Below are positions 17,917 to 26,167 of a stretch of 34,953 nt of DNA, in pieces. Below the pieces are notes generated by a model. That model had not been told where the DNA came from, searched no databases, and worked only from the letters and a program-made list of their open reading frames with translations. The DNA comes from Streptomyces flaveus (lineage in GTDB: Bacteria > Actinomycetota > Actinomycetes > Streptomycetales > Streptomycetaceae): positions 68,630 through 103,582 of the forward strand of contig NZ_BMPQ01000023.1 in NCBI RefSeq assembly GCF_014647675.1, read 5' to 3'. A program made the position numbers and the translations under genes. Within the stretch, counting starts at the first letter, position 1. Each line of letters opens with the position of its first letter.

Positions 17917-18588
17917 TCAGAGGCTGCGGGCGGTGATGTCGCCGTGAGTGGTGGTCGCGTGGATGGTCAGGCCGGCCGCGGCGCCGTCGGTGTTCTTCAG
18001 GGCGTTGTTGATCCGGCCGTAGCCGGTGCCGGCGTCCAGGGAGGCGGAGACTCCGGCCGCGGCGCTGACCGACACGTTGCCCATCTGGGTGCGCAGCACG
18101 AGGGTGCCGGAGAGGGCCTCGGCGATGTTGATGTCGCCCTTTTGGGTGCTGATCTCCGCGGGGCCGCCCAGGCGGCCGACCGAGACGTCGCCGTCGAGGA
18201 CGGTGAGGCGGGCGCTTGCTGCCTCGTCGAGCTTGACCGAGCGGTAGCCGTCCGCGAAGGCGACGTCGCCGAGCCGTCCGACGCCGCGGAACTCGGCGGC
18301 GGCCGACTTCGCCTCGACGCGGGAGCCGGCGGGCAGTTGGACGGTCACCTCGACGGATCCGGTGTGGCCGAGGATCCGGTTCTTCGCCTCCGGGGCCTGG
18401 ATCCGCAGGACGCCGTCGCTGTAGGAGACCTCGATCTCCTCGGCCGCCTTCACGTCGCGGCTCTTTGAGGCGTTGGCGGGCAGGACCTCGACCGTGGTGT
18501 CGGTCCGGTCGGCGGCAATGAACTGGATGCGTCCGGCGGGGATGTCCAGGACGGCGGAGATCGGGGCGGGGGTGGCGAACTTCTGCAT
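17917..18588 (-). CDS. DUF4097-family (putative adhesin) protein
   Basis: 223 residues consisting almost wholly of short beta-strand repeats, as in the DUF4097/adhesin-like beta-helix family: GDVSVGRLGG, then KGDINIAEALSGTL and MGNVSVSAAAGVS, ending HGDITARSL. No signal peptide or membrane segment is visible, so it is probably cytoplasmic. ATG 18588 has AAGGAGAG upstream. It is the first gene of the DrrAB-like operon; this arrangement recurs in Streptomyces, as I recall, usually with a regulator gene upstream, which is missing here. Molecular function is unknown. Confidence 0.88.
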   Translation of the reverse strand: MQKFATPAPISAVLDIPAGRIQFIAADRTDTTVEVLPANASKSRDVKAAEEIEVSYSDGVLRIQAPEAKNRILGHTGSVEVTVQLPAGSRVEAKSAAAEFRGVGRLGDVAFADGYRSVKLDEAASARLTVLDGDVSVGRLGGPAEISTQKGDINIAEALSGTLVLRTQMGNVSVSAAAGVSASLDAGTGYGRINNALKNTDGAAAGLTIHATTTHGDITARSL

Positions 18589-18630
18589 CGTGCTCTCCTT
18601 CGGCTCGGTGTTTCCGATGAAGGAAAAGCT

Positions 18631-18755
18631 ACGTTGCGTTCAATGATGAGGCAACAGATTCGTTGCGCAGAATTGGCATTGATGCAGGTGAAAGCAAGAA
18701 AATCGTTGCAACGATTCTGAACTTAACGCAACGATACTCCTTGTTCGTTGCAACG
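18631..18755. promoter_or_regulatory. Cluster of CGTTGC/GCAACG operator-like sites
   Basis: An AT-rich stretch upstream of the DUF4097-DrrAB operon holds five sites: ACGTTGCGTT (18631), TTCGTTGCGC (18659), the perfect 16-bp palindrome AATCGTTGCAACGATT (18701-18716), ACGCAACGAT (18726-18735) and the 10-bp palindrome CGTTGCAACG (18746-18755). The centres of the two palindromes are 42 bp apart, four helical turns. It looks like a multi-site operator for a dimeric repressor controlling the minus-strand operon. Confidence 0.65.
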
Positions 18756-18796
18756 GTTTGAGAGTGAACGCTATGCCGGAGGCACCAAACCCAAAA

Positions 18797-18850
18797 GGCC
18801 CCGCCAAGGGCTTCGTGATCGGTGAGGGGATCACGGGCCCGAAGCGGGGC
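18797..18850 (-). terminator. Terminator of the DUF1876 gene
   Basis: On the minus strand GCCCCGC ... GCGGGGC (7 bp) closes a hairpin with an inner GTGATC/GATCAC stem, followed by CCTTTTGGGTTT. It lies 60 bases after the stop at 18911 and insulates the operator cluster from that transcript. Confidence 0.65.
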
Positions 18851-18910
18851 TGAGGCGCGGGAGGCGCGGAGGACGAGGGACGGGCTGGGCGGATTCTGCT
18901 GCGTGACAGG

Positions 18911-19186
18911 TCACGGAGTCAGCGGATGTGAGATCCGGCCCGAGGCCTCGTCTATTTCGTCGTGGGCCTTGGTGAGGAGTTTCATGGCCAGTTCGTTCAG
19001 GGCCCTGGCTCCCGCCACTTCCTCGCCCACCCTCGGCTGGTTGGAGTCGGAGGGGTGGCGTTTGGCGTAGCCGTGGGCCCGTACCTCGCTTCTGTCGGGG
19101 AGTCGTACGAGGGCGGCGGCGCGGGTGCGCTGGTCGTCCTCGTCGAATTCCAGCTCCACGTGCCATCCGACAGCCGTGTGCGTCAT
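18911..19186 (-). CDS. DUF1876 domain protein
   Basis: 91 residues matching the small actinobacterial DUF1876 family: start VGWHVELEFDEDDQRTRAAA, then VRLPDRSEVRAHGYAKRHP and an ending helix with LNELAMKLLTKAHDEID. It is a soluble alpha/beta protein without known function. ATG 19186 is preceded by GGAGGTGATC; the GTG at 19195 overlaps that ribosome site and is rejected. A single-gene unit ending at the hairpin 18797-18850. Confidence 0.88.
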   Translation of the reverse strand: MTHTAVGWHVELEFDEDDQRTRAAALVRLPDRSEVRAHGYAKRHPSDSNQPRVGEEVAGARALNELAMKLLTKAHDEIDEASGRISHPLTP

Positions 19187-19249
19187 CGCGATCACCTCCG
19201 GAAACGGCCGACTACACAGATAACAACAGCATCCGCCCGCCCGCCCCGG

Positions 19250-20092
19250 TTACGCCACTCGCGTGAACTCCACCATCACCTCCGGTGGCCCTCCGGCCAC
19301 TCCCCGGTACACGCCCTTGTGCGGCGTCACGTCGTCGTAGTCGCGGCCCCGGCCCACGACCACGTGGGACTCGTCGGCGCGTACCCGGTTGGTGGGGTCG
19401 TAGCCGGTCCAGTCGCCCGCCCAGTACTCGACCCAGGCGTGGCTCTGGCCTTCGACGGGGCGGTGGAGTTCCGCGTCGCGTTCGGGGTGGAGGTAGCCGG
19501 AGACATAGCGGGTGGGCAGGCCGAGGGCGCGCAGCAGGCCCGCCGTCAGGTGCGCTATGTCCTGGCAGACGCCGGCGCCCTGCTCCCAGGCCTCGGCGGC
19601 GGCGGTGTTCACGCCGGTGGAGCCCGGGATGTACCTGACGTGGTCGGCGACCAGGGACGAGACCGCCACCGCCGTCTCGTGCGGGTCCAGGCCGGCCGCC
19701 GCCGCACGCGCCCGCTCGACGAGTGCGTCGGGCATGGCCGTACGCGAGGTCGGCGCCGCGTACTCCAGCAGGCGGGACTTCGCGACCAGTTCGGCCACCT
19801 CCGCCCATGTCGGAGCCGCCTGGAGCCCGCCCGGCGGGGCCGTCTCCACCAGGCTCACCGCCGTGATCGTCAGGTTCGCGTGCGGTTCCATCAGGTCGAA
19901 GCCGGTGACCTGGGTGCCCCAGTAGTCCCAGTACGACCAGGTCGGGGTGGAGGGGTTCACGAGGACGCGGGCGTCCAGCGTGGTCTGGCTCGGCAGCGTC
20001 AGCGGGGTCATGCGGACCTCGTTGTGGGAGGAGACCGCGGCCTGGGCGTACGACACCTTCGTGGTGTGCCGGATGCGGAGTCGGCGCGTCAT
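19250..20092 (-). CDS. Transglutaminase-like cysteine protease family protein
   Basis: 280 residues. The N-terminal beta domain (MTRRLRIRHTTKVSYAQ, about 1-85) precedes a transglutaminase-like core. The catalytic triad is visible: Cys in GVCQDIAHL (about 175), His in QSHAWVEYW (about 218) and Asp in YDPTN (about 233). It follows the alpha-E gene by 7 bases, with AAGGAGC as ribosome site inside that gene's end, so the three genes 22633 to 19250 form one operon. In the literature on amidoligase systems such genes are predicted to form or trim peptide tags; with its triad complete, this one should be an active peptidase or amidase. Confidence 0.92.
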   Translation of the reverse strand: MTRRLRIRHTTKVSYAQAAVSSHNEVRMTPLTLPSQTTLDARVLVNPSTPTWSYWDYWGTQVTGFDLMEPHANLTITAVSLVETAPPGGLQAAPTWAEVAELVAKSRLLEYAAPTSRTAMPDALVERARAAAAGLDPHETAVAVSSLVADHVRYIPGSTGVNTAAAEAWEQGAGVCQDIAHLTAGLLRALGLPTRYVSGYLHPERDAELHRPVEGQSHAWVEYWAGDWTGYDPTNRVRADESHVVVGRGRDYDDVTPHKGVYRGVAGGPPEVMVEFTRVA

Positions 20093-20099
20093 GGCGTAC

Positions 20100-21032
20100 T
20101 CACGCTCCTTCCTGGGCCCACTCGACGGGCCCCTGGTACGGGAAGAACTTCTCCGCGACCGCCTCGGCGGAAGTCATGCAGGACGTCTGCAACTCGCGCA
20201 ACAGGGACGGGAGTACGTCCTCCAGGGCGCCGGAGTCCTGATACTCCAGGCGCGTACGCATCCGGCCGATCGGCCGCCGCGCCGGATCCTGGCGCTGACG
20301 CCCCAGCGCCGCCAGGCACTCCTCCGCCGTGGTCAGGGCGTGCAGCACCGAACGCGGGAACTCCCGGTCCATGATGAGGAATTCGGCCACGCGGGCCGTG
20401 TCCCCGAAGCCGCCGTACACCCGCGCGTACGCCTCGTCCGCCCCGCTCGCGCTCAGCAGCGTCGGCCAGTCCGGCGCATGGGGGGCGTCCAGGACCCGTA
20501 CGGACAGCAGCCGTACGGTCATGTCCACCCGCTCCAGGCTCCGGCCGAGCACCACGAAACGCCAGCTGTCGTCGCGGCTCATCGTCGAGTCGGCCAGTCC
20601 GAAGAAGAGCGCGGCCCGGCGGCGTACGAGTTCCAGATAGGCGTACGGGCCGGTGCGGCGGGCCGCCATGCGCTGGTCGGCGAGGGCGTGCCAGGTGGAG
20701 TTGAGGCACTCCCACATCTCCGAGGACACGGCTTCACGGGCGCTCCTCGCATTCAGACGCGCGGCCCCGAGCGCTCCCTCGATGGAGCAGGTCGAGCGCG
20801 CGTCGAAGGCCAGCTGGTCGAGCACCTGCTGCATGTCGACGCGTTCGTCCCCCGCGTCGACGCCGAGGATCGCGTACAGCGAGCGGCAGGCCACGTCCTC
20901 GTCCCGCCAGGGGTCTTCGAGGAGCCGGTGCAGATACGCGTCGAGGATGCGGCCGGTGGCGTCCGCGCGCTCGACGTACCGGCCCGTCCAGGTCAGTGCT
21001 TCGGCGATGCGGGAGAGGATCACGTCGTTCAC
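20100..21032 (-). CDS. Alpha-E domain protein
   Basis: 310 residues, nearly all alpha-helical, of the alpha-E family that accompanies circularly permuted ATP-grasp enzymes. Recognisable segments: LSRIAEALTWTGRYVERADA at the start, DSWRFVVLGRSLERVDMTVR, and an ending with AEAVAEKFFPYQ. Start is GTG 21032, chosen for GGAGG 7 bases upstream. The distance to the ATP-grasp gene is 56 bases. No catalytic motif is known for the family; it may be a scaffold or peptide-handling partner for the two enzymes around it. Confidence 0.92.
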   Translation of the reverse strand: MNDVILSRIAEALTWTGRYVERADATGRILDAYLHRLLEDPWRDEDVACRSLYAILGVDAGDERVDMQQVLDQLAFDARSTCSIEGALGAARLNARSAREAVSSEMWECLNSTWHALADQRMAARRTGPYAYLELVRRRAALFFGLADSTMSRDDSWRFVVLGRSLERVDMTVRLLSVRVLDAPHAPDWPTLLSASGADEAYARVYGGFGDTARVAEFLIMDREFPRSVLHALTTAEECLAALGRQRQDPARRPIGRMRTRLEYQDSGALEDVLPSLLRELQTSCMTSAEAVAEKFFPYQGPVEWAQEGA

Positions 21033-21088
21033 GGCCGTACCTCCTCGATCAGTGTTCGCTCCGTCCGGGGGTGTCCGGTGCGTGGTGG

Positions 21089-22633
21089 TCACTGCTGTTG
21101 CGCCCCTTCCTGCGAGACGAGGCGCTCCCCGTCGGGGCCGAGCTGGCGCGGGACGACGTCCGGTACGGTGCTGGGCTCCTCCGGTCGCGGCCCGCCCGTC
21201 GGCCCGTCGGCGAGTACCCAGGTGTCCTTGGAGCCGCCGCCCTGGCTGGAGTTGACGATGAGGTTGCCCTCCTGGAGCGCCACCCGGGTGAGCCCGCCGG
21301 GCAGCACCCACACATCGCTGCCGTCGTTCACGGCGAACGGCCGCAGATCGATGTGGCGCGGCGCCATCCGGTCGCCGGAGAGGGTGGGCGAGGTGGACAG
21401 GGCGACGGGCCGCTGAGCGATCCAGCCGCGCGGATCGGCGATAACATCTTTGCGTACGCGATCCAGCGTGGCCTTGTCCGCATGCGGACCGATCACGATG
21501 CCCTGGCCGCCCGCCCCGTCGACCGGCTTCACGACCAGTTGGTGGAGCTGGTCGAGGACGGCCTCCAGCTGCCCTGGTTCTTCGGGGCGAAACGATTCGA
21601 CATTGGGGATGACCGGTTCCTCGGCGAGGTAGTAGCGGATGAGATCCGGTACGTACGTGTAGAGGAGCTTGTCGTCCGCGATGCCGTTGCCAACAGCGTT
21701 CGCGAGTGTGATGTTCCCGGCCTGGGCCGCGTTCATGATGCCCGGGCAGCCGATGACGGAGTCGGGGCGGAAGTGGAGCGGGTCGAGGAAGTCGTCGTCG
21801 AGCCGCCGGTATACGACATGGACCGGCATCTCGCCGCGCGTCGTCCGCATCCAGACACGGTTCCCGCGGCACACGAGATCGTGGCCCTCGACCAGTTGCA
21901 CGCCCATCAGCCGGGCCAGCAGGGCGTGCTCGAAGTAGGCGGCGTTGTTCGGGCCCGGGGTGAGGACGACGACGCGCGGGTCGCCGACCCCGTCGGGCGC
22001 CGCCGCGCGCAGCGCCGCGAGCAGGCGCTGCCCGTAGCCGTCGACCGGCAGGACGTGCTGTTCGGCGAAGAGGGAGGGGAAGATCCGGGTCATCGCGCGC
22101 CGGTTCTCGATGACGTACGAGACCCCCGACGGCACCCGTACGTTGTCCTCCAGCACCCGGAAGTCGCCCGCCTCGTCGCGTACGAGATCGATGCCGGCGA
22201 CATGGATGCGTACACCGCCCGGCGGTTCCACACCGTGCGCGGCCCGGTGGAAGTGCCCGGAGTTGAGGAGCAGTCTCCAGGGGACGACCCCGTCCTCGAA
22301 GGCCCGGCACGGCCCGTACGCGTCGGCGAGATAGGCCTCGAGCGCCCTGACCCGCTGGGAGACCCCGCGCTGGATCAGATCCCATTCGAGGGCGTCGAGA
22401 ACCCGGGGCACGAGGTCCAGCGGCCAGGGTCTTTCCTCGCCCGCGAAGGCATAGGTGACGCCGCGGTCCGTGAACGCGCGGGCCATCTGGTCGGCCCTGA
22501 ACCGGAGTTCGGCCGGTTCCATCGGTTGGAGTGCTGCCAGTACCGGCTCATAGGCGGTCCTGACCTCACCCGGCCGCTCAAACATCTCGTCCCACGCGTC
22601 GGCCAACGCGTATGCGTCAAATATGTCCGCCAT
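21089..22633 (-). CDS. Circularly permuted ATP-grasp amidoligase
   Basis: 514 residues of the circularly permuted ATP-grasp type 2 family. Typical segments: RVRALEAYLADAYGPCRAFE, the domain junction GVRIHVAGIDLVRDEAG, RVPSGVSYVIENRRAMTRIF, VLTPGPNNAAYFEHALLAR, GIADDKLLYTYVPDLIRYY, LVVKPVDGAGGQGIVIGP (nucleotide-binding glycine loop) and the ending LTRVALQEGNLIVNSSQGGG. These enzymes join carboxyl and amino groups using ATP. First gene of the operon with alpha-E and transglutaminase genes. The ATG has no good ribosome site, so a leaderless or weakly translated start is possible. The substrate is unknown. Confidence 0.92.
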   Translation of the reverse strand: MADIFDAYALADAWDEMFERPGEVRTAYEPVLAALQPMEPAELRFRADQMARAFTDRGVTYAFAGEERPWPLDLVPRVLDALEWDLIQRGVSQRVRALEAYLADAYGPCRAFEDGVVPWRLLLNSGHFHRAAHGVEPPGGVRIHVAGIDLVRDEAGDFRVLEDNVRVPSGVSYVIENRRAMTRIFPSLFAEQHVLPVDGYGQRLLAALRAAAPDGVGDPRVVVLTPGPNNAAYFEHALLARLMGVQLVEGHDLVCRGNRVWMRTTRGEMPVHVVYRRLDDDFLDPLHFRPDSVIGCPGIMNAAQAGNITLANAVGNGIADDKLLYTYVPDLIRYYLAEEPVIPNVESFRPEEPGQLEAVLDQLHQLVVKPVDGAGGQGIVIGPHADKATLDRVRKDVIADPRGWIAQRPVALSTSPTLSGDRMAPRHIDLRPFAVNDGSDVWVLPGGLTRVALQEGNLIVNSSQGGGSKDTWVLADGPTGGPRPEEPSTVPDVVPRQLGPDGERLVSQEGAQQQ

Positions 22634-22818
22634 GGCCTGACGGTAGGTGCGGCAGGTAACGGGGCGATCACTTGGGGATTTCGGGCAGCTCACGGGGGTG
22701 ATCGTGGGGTGGGGCGCCAACTGCGCCGGCGGCGTGCGGAGGGCAATGATAAGCACGCCTATAATAGATTCCCTGGTCATTGAATCCTGGCAGCAGGACG
22801 CGGCACACCGGAGGCCCC

Positions 22819-24306
22819 GTGATTCCCAAGCCCGAGAAACCCGAGACCATGTTCGACCGCGACTTCGAGTGGGCCGAGCTCGTGCGCTACGCGGGTTACC
22901 AGGGGCCCGAGGCCACCTTGGGCGTGGTGTCCGGCCGACGGCGGCAGGGCAAGACCTTCCTGCTGGACGGGGTGTGCCGGGCAACCGGCGGTTTCTTCTT
23001 CGCGGCCAGTGAGGCCACCGAGGCCGAATCGCTACGGCAGTTCGGCGCGGCGATGGCCCGGTTCCAGGGGCGGCGGACGCCGTACCGGTTCGCGCACTGG
23101 GACGAGGCCGTCGAAGCGATGATGCGGCTCGCGACGCCGGACACCGGACCACTGCCCGTCGTACTCGACGAGTTCCCGTTCCTGGTCAAGGCCTCGCCCG
23201 AGCTGCCGTCCCTGCTCCAGCGCGCCCTCGGACCGCAGGGGCGCCGGGAGGGCGGGCCCGTCCGGCTGCTGCTGTGCGGATCGGCGCTGTCCTTCATGGG
23301 CAACCTGCTCTCCGGTACGGCGCCGCTGCGCGGCCGGGCGAGCCTGGAGCTGGTCGTGCCGACGCTCGACTACCGGTCCGCCGCCCGGTTCTGGGGCGTC
23401 GAGGACCCCCGCCTGGCTCTCGTGCTCAACTCCGTGGTGGGCGGCACCCCCGCCTACGGCCGTGAGTTCGTGCTCGGCGACACCCCCGCCGACCTCGACG
23501 ACTTCGGCCCCTGGATACTGCGCAACGTCCTCAACCCCGGCCGCCCCCTCTTCCGCGAGGCACGCTTCCTCCTCGCCGAGGAGCCGGACCTGCGCGACAC
23601 CGCGCTCTACCACGGCGTCCTCGCCGCCATCGCCCAGGGCAACCACACCCGGGGCGGCATCGCGAGCTTCCTGGAACGCAAGTCCACCGACCTCGGCCAC
23701 GCGCTGACCGTTCTGGAGGACACCGGCCTGATCATGCGCGATCCGGACGCCTTCCACGGCAAGCGTTCCGCCTACCGGATCGCCGAGCCCATCCTCACCT
23801 TCTACTACGCAGTCATGCGCCCGGAGTGGAGCGACCTGGAACGGCCGGGACAGGCCCCGGCCGTCTGGGAGCGGTCGCAGTCCACCTTCCGCAGCAAGGT
23901 CGTCGGCCCGCACTTCGAGCAGATCTGCCGCACATGGGCCCGCTGGTACGCCTCCGCCGACACCCTGGGCGGACAGCGAACCCGCGTCGAGTCCGGCACG
24001 GTCGCGGACCCCACGGCCAGGACCAGCCACGAGGTCGACCTGGCGGTCTTCGGACGCACGGACGACGGCCGCGAGACCCTGCTGGCCATCGGCGAGGCCA
24101 AGTGGAACGAGACCATGGGCACAGGCCACCTCGACAGGCTTCGCCGCATCCGCGAGCTGTTGCGCAAGCGCTCGGGCACGGACGCCGCCGGTACGCGGCT
24201 GCTGTGCTTCAGCGGGGCGGGGTTCAGCGATGGCCTCCGGGCCGCTGCTGGTGCGGATCCGTCCGTTCAGCTGGTTGACCTCGAGCGGTTGTATGGAGGG
24301 GAGTGA
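22819..24306 (+). CDS. AAA ATPase of the archaeal-ATPase/DUF234 type
   Basis: 495 residues. Walker A is SGRRRQGKT (about 39-47) and Walker B LPVVLDEFPFLV (about 108-119), then the sensor-like LLLCGSALSFM. A winged-helix part lies near 270-320 (RGGIASFLERKSTDLGHALT). The C-terminus (about 390-470) has a restriction-endonuclease-like core: HEVDLAVFG and AIGEAKWNE. This is the layout of the archaeal ATPase plus DUF234 family, whose biological role is unknown. GTG 22819 with CCGGAGG upstream is preferred; ATG 22849 is possible. It is divergent from the ATP-grasp operon, and a TATAAT word lies at 22760-22765 in the short intergenic region. Confidence 0.85.
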   Translation: MIPKPEKPETMFDRDFEWAELVRYAGYQGPEATLGVVSGRRRQGKTFLLDGVCRATGGFFFAASEATEAESLRQFGAAMARFQGRRTPYRFAHWDEAVEAMMRLATPDTGPLPVVLDEFPFLVKASPELPSLLQRALGPQGRREGGPVRLLLCGSALSFMGNLLSGTAPLRGRASLELVVPTLDYRSAARFWGVEDPRLALVLNSVVGGTPAYGREFVLGDTPADLDDFGPWILRNVLNPGRPLFREARFLLAEEPDLRDTALYHGVLAAIAQGNHTRGGIASFLERKSTDLGHALTVLEDTGLIMRDPDAFHGKRSAYRIAEPILTFYYAVMRPEWSDLERPGQAPAVWERSQSTFRSKVVGPHFEQICRTWARWYASADTLGGQRTRVESGTVADPTARTSHEVDLAVFGRTDDGRETLLAIGEAKWNETMGTGHLDRLRRIRELLRKRSGTDAAGTRLLCFSGAGFSDGLRAAAGADPSVQLVDLERLYGGE

Positions 24307-24378
24307 GCCGGTGTCATTGGCTCTGCCTGGGCACTTCCGTGTCGCCATCAGCGCGGGACTCGTCAGAGCGGCGTTCGC

Positions 24379-24810
24379 TCACGAGGCGCCTGGTTCGCTG
24401 AGGTTGGTGGGACAGTCGGCAAGCCGTACAAGATTGACAAGGGTTCGGTCGGTGAGGGGCAGAGAGAGTATGAACCGGTAGCAGGTCGCGGCTCCACCGC
24501 TTGCGGTGTAAGCGACCGTGATCTTGGTGGTTGAAGCGTCGCGCGCTCTGCCCCAGCGGGCATCCCCGGCCGCGTGAGTAATCTCTTTGTCCGTGAGAGC
24601 CCCGTCCCGTGTGGCCTCATGGAGTTGGTACCCGGTCAGTCCGGCCTTCTTGGCAAGGACTTCGTCGTCCGGCGGTGCCGGGCGGTCGAAGAATCCCTGC
24701 ACCGCGATGGACACCAGGATCGCGGCCGCGGCAAGCAACAAGGCGATGACGAGCAGGACTACGCACCCGGCTGTGATCAGCCGGTCGCGGTTGTCGGTTT
24801 CCAGGGTCAC
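24379..24810 (-). CDS. Small membrane-anchored hypothetical protein
   Basis: 143 residues. Residues about 13-38 are one transmembrane helix (AGCVVLLVIALLLAAAAILV). The outside part is about 100 residues with two Cys (one in ATCYRF, one in ADCPTN) that could form a disulfide. The GTG start has only a weak ribosome site. I do not recognise the family. It is transcribed toward the ATPase gene (convergent, gap 72 bases) and away from the regulator at 25124. Confidence 0.65.
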   Translation of the reverse strand: MTLETDNRDRLITAGCVVLLVIALLLAAAAILVSIAVQGFFDRPAPPDDEVLAKKAGLTGYQLHEATRDGALTDKEITHAAGDARWGRARDASTTKITVAYTASGGAATCYRFILSLPLTDRTLVNLVRLADCPTNLSEPGAS

Positions 24811-25123
24811 CTCATGATCTCTTGCAGCCAGAACGCCGGCTGTCGCCTACATATCGCCGTTTCCTGGGAGCCCTGGCCGGATGGGGGGTATCTGGCCAGG
24901 GCCGCTCAGGTTGCCTTGACGCCCGTCTGAAGCGCTCCCACGATGCACCCGTTGCTTGTGCAGCCACCACCGTCAGCTTGTTGCAATCAGCCATGCGGAG
25001 GGGCGGACAAATATGGATCCAATGTGTCGATAGGGGGTGTGGATGCGACGAAGCCGTGTTGCGGAGGCGGGAACGGCCCCGCATAGTTGCGCTCCGGAGA
25101 GGCTGGAACCAGGGGTTGGGGAG
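24811..25123. other. Divergent intergenic region, no gene seen
   Basis: Separates the small membrane protein (minus) from the first LuxR-type regulator (plus). TTGACG at 24916-24921 with a poor -10 (CACGAT, 17-base spacing) is the only promoter-like pair noticed. No convincing ORF, dyad or RNA structure is seen. Confidence 0.4.
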
Positions 25124-26167
25124 ATGGCCGGGCACAGGACGGAAGCGCATCCGCACGGTGCTGACCGCCTGTGCGATGCGGGGGACCGGGTGTACTCCCG
25201 GGCGGTGCGGCGTGGCCGGGTGTCCCGTGAGGATGCCGAGGCCGTGCCCTGTCTGGTCGAGCTGGCGCTGTTGCATCCCGATCCCGACGACATGCGGTAT
25301 CTGGTGCCGACCTCGCCGCAGGAGGTCATGACGCGGTTGCTGCGGGAGATGCACGAGGACGTCGTCGCGGCGCAGTCGCGTATGGGCGCGACCGTGTCCG
25401 CCTTCGAGTGGTACGCGTCCCTGGGTGGCGACGCGCGGTCGCCCGCCGAGGGCGTGGCGATCCGGGTGCTCGACGGACTGCCCCGCATCCGTGCCGCCAT
25501 GGACGAGGCGACCGAGGCGTGCACGTCCGAGGTGCTGGCCGTGCAGCCGGGCGGCATCCGCCGCGAGGACGAACTCTCCGAAGGGCTGCACCGGGCGCTC
25601 GCGCTCCGCCGGCGGGGCGTACGGATGCGCGACCTGTACACGCACGTGGCCCGGCACGGTCAGGGACTGCTCAACTACATGGAGCTGATGGGCGACGCGG
25701 CCGAGGCCCGCACCCTCGACGAGGTCCCCGAGCGGCTCATCGTCTTCGACCGCACGGTCGCCTTCATCCCCGCGAGCCAGGACCGTACGATCGCGCTGGA
25801 GCTGCGCCACCCGGCGCTGGTCGACTACCTGGTCACTGTCTTCGAACGGCTCTGGCGCCTCGCGATCCCGATCACCGCGCCCCTACCGGACACGGGCATC
25901 GAGGGCATCACCCACCGCGAACGCGCCATCGCGGCACTGCTGGCCGAGGGCCACCAGGATGCGGTGGTCGCGGAGCGACTGGGCATCAGCGTCCGTACGT
26001 GCCGGGCCCACATCGCGCGGTTGTCGGAGACGCTGGGTGCCGCCAGCCGTACGCAGCTGGGGGTCCGCATCGCCCAGGCGGGCCTCGACGGTCCGCCGCG
26101 CTCCACGGAGCTTCAGCCTCTCACCGCTCCTGGTCCGGTTGCTCCAGAATCCCCGACTGGCCGATGA
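25124..26167 (+). CDS. LuxR-type regulator with TrmB/PLD-like sensor domain, paralog 1
   Basis: 347 residues. The N-terminal third (GADRLCDAGDRVYSRAVRRG, then PCLVELALLHPDPDD) is helical. The middle (TSEVLAVQPGG, RGVRMRDLYTHVAR, RTLDEVPERLIVFDRTVAFIP) resembles the TrmB/phospholipase-D-like sensor seen in a group of Streptomyces LuxR proteins. The end (about 263-325, THRERAIAALLAEGHQDAVV then RLGISVRTCRAHIARL) is the LuxR/GerE helix-turn-helix. It is clearly related to the two genes at 26121 and 27137. Its last 47 bases overlap paralog 2 tail to tail. The ATG has GGGGAG directly upstream (short spacing); a start at 25037 is possible. Confidence 0.85.
   Translation: MAGHRTEAHPHGADRLCDAGDRVYSRAVRRGRVSREDAEAVPCLVELALLHPDPDDMRYLVPTSPQEVMTRLLREMHEDVVAAQSRMGATVSAFEWYASLGGDARSPAEGVAIRVLDGLPRIRAAMDEATEACTSEVLAVQPGGIRREDELSEGLHRALALRRRGVRMRDLYTHVARHGQGLLNYMELMGDAAEARTLDEVPERLIVFDRTVAFIPASQDRTIALELRHPALVDYLVTVFERLWRLAIPITAPLPDTGIEGITHRERAIAALLAEGHQDAVVAERLGISVRTCRAHIARLSETLGAASRTQLGVRIAQAGLDGPPRSTELQPLTAPGPVAPESPTGR

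Noticed and set aside
18764..18853. 29-codon ORF from GTG 18764 (or 26 codons from ATG 18773)
   Set aside because: It coincides with the hairpin plus T-run that terminates the DUF1876 transcript on the other strand, and has no convincing ribosome site.
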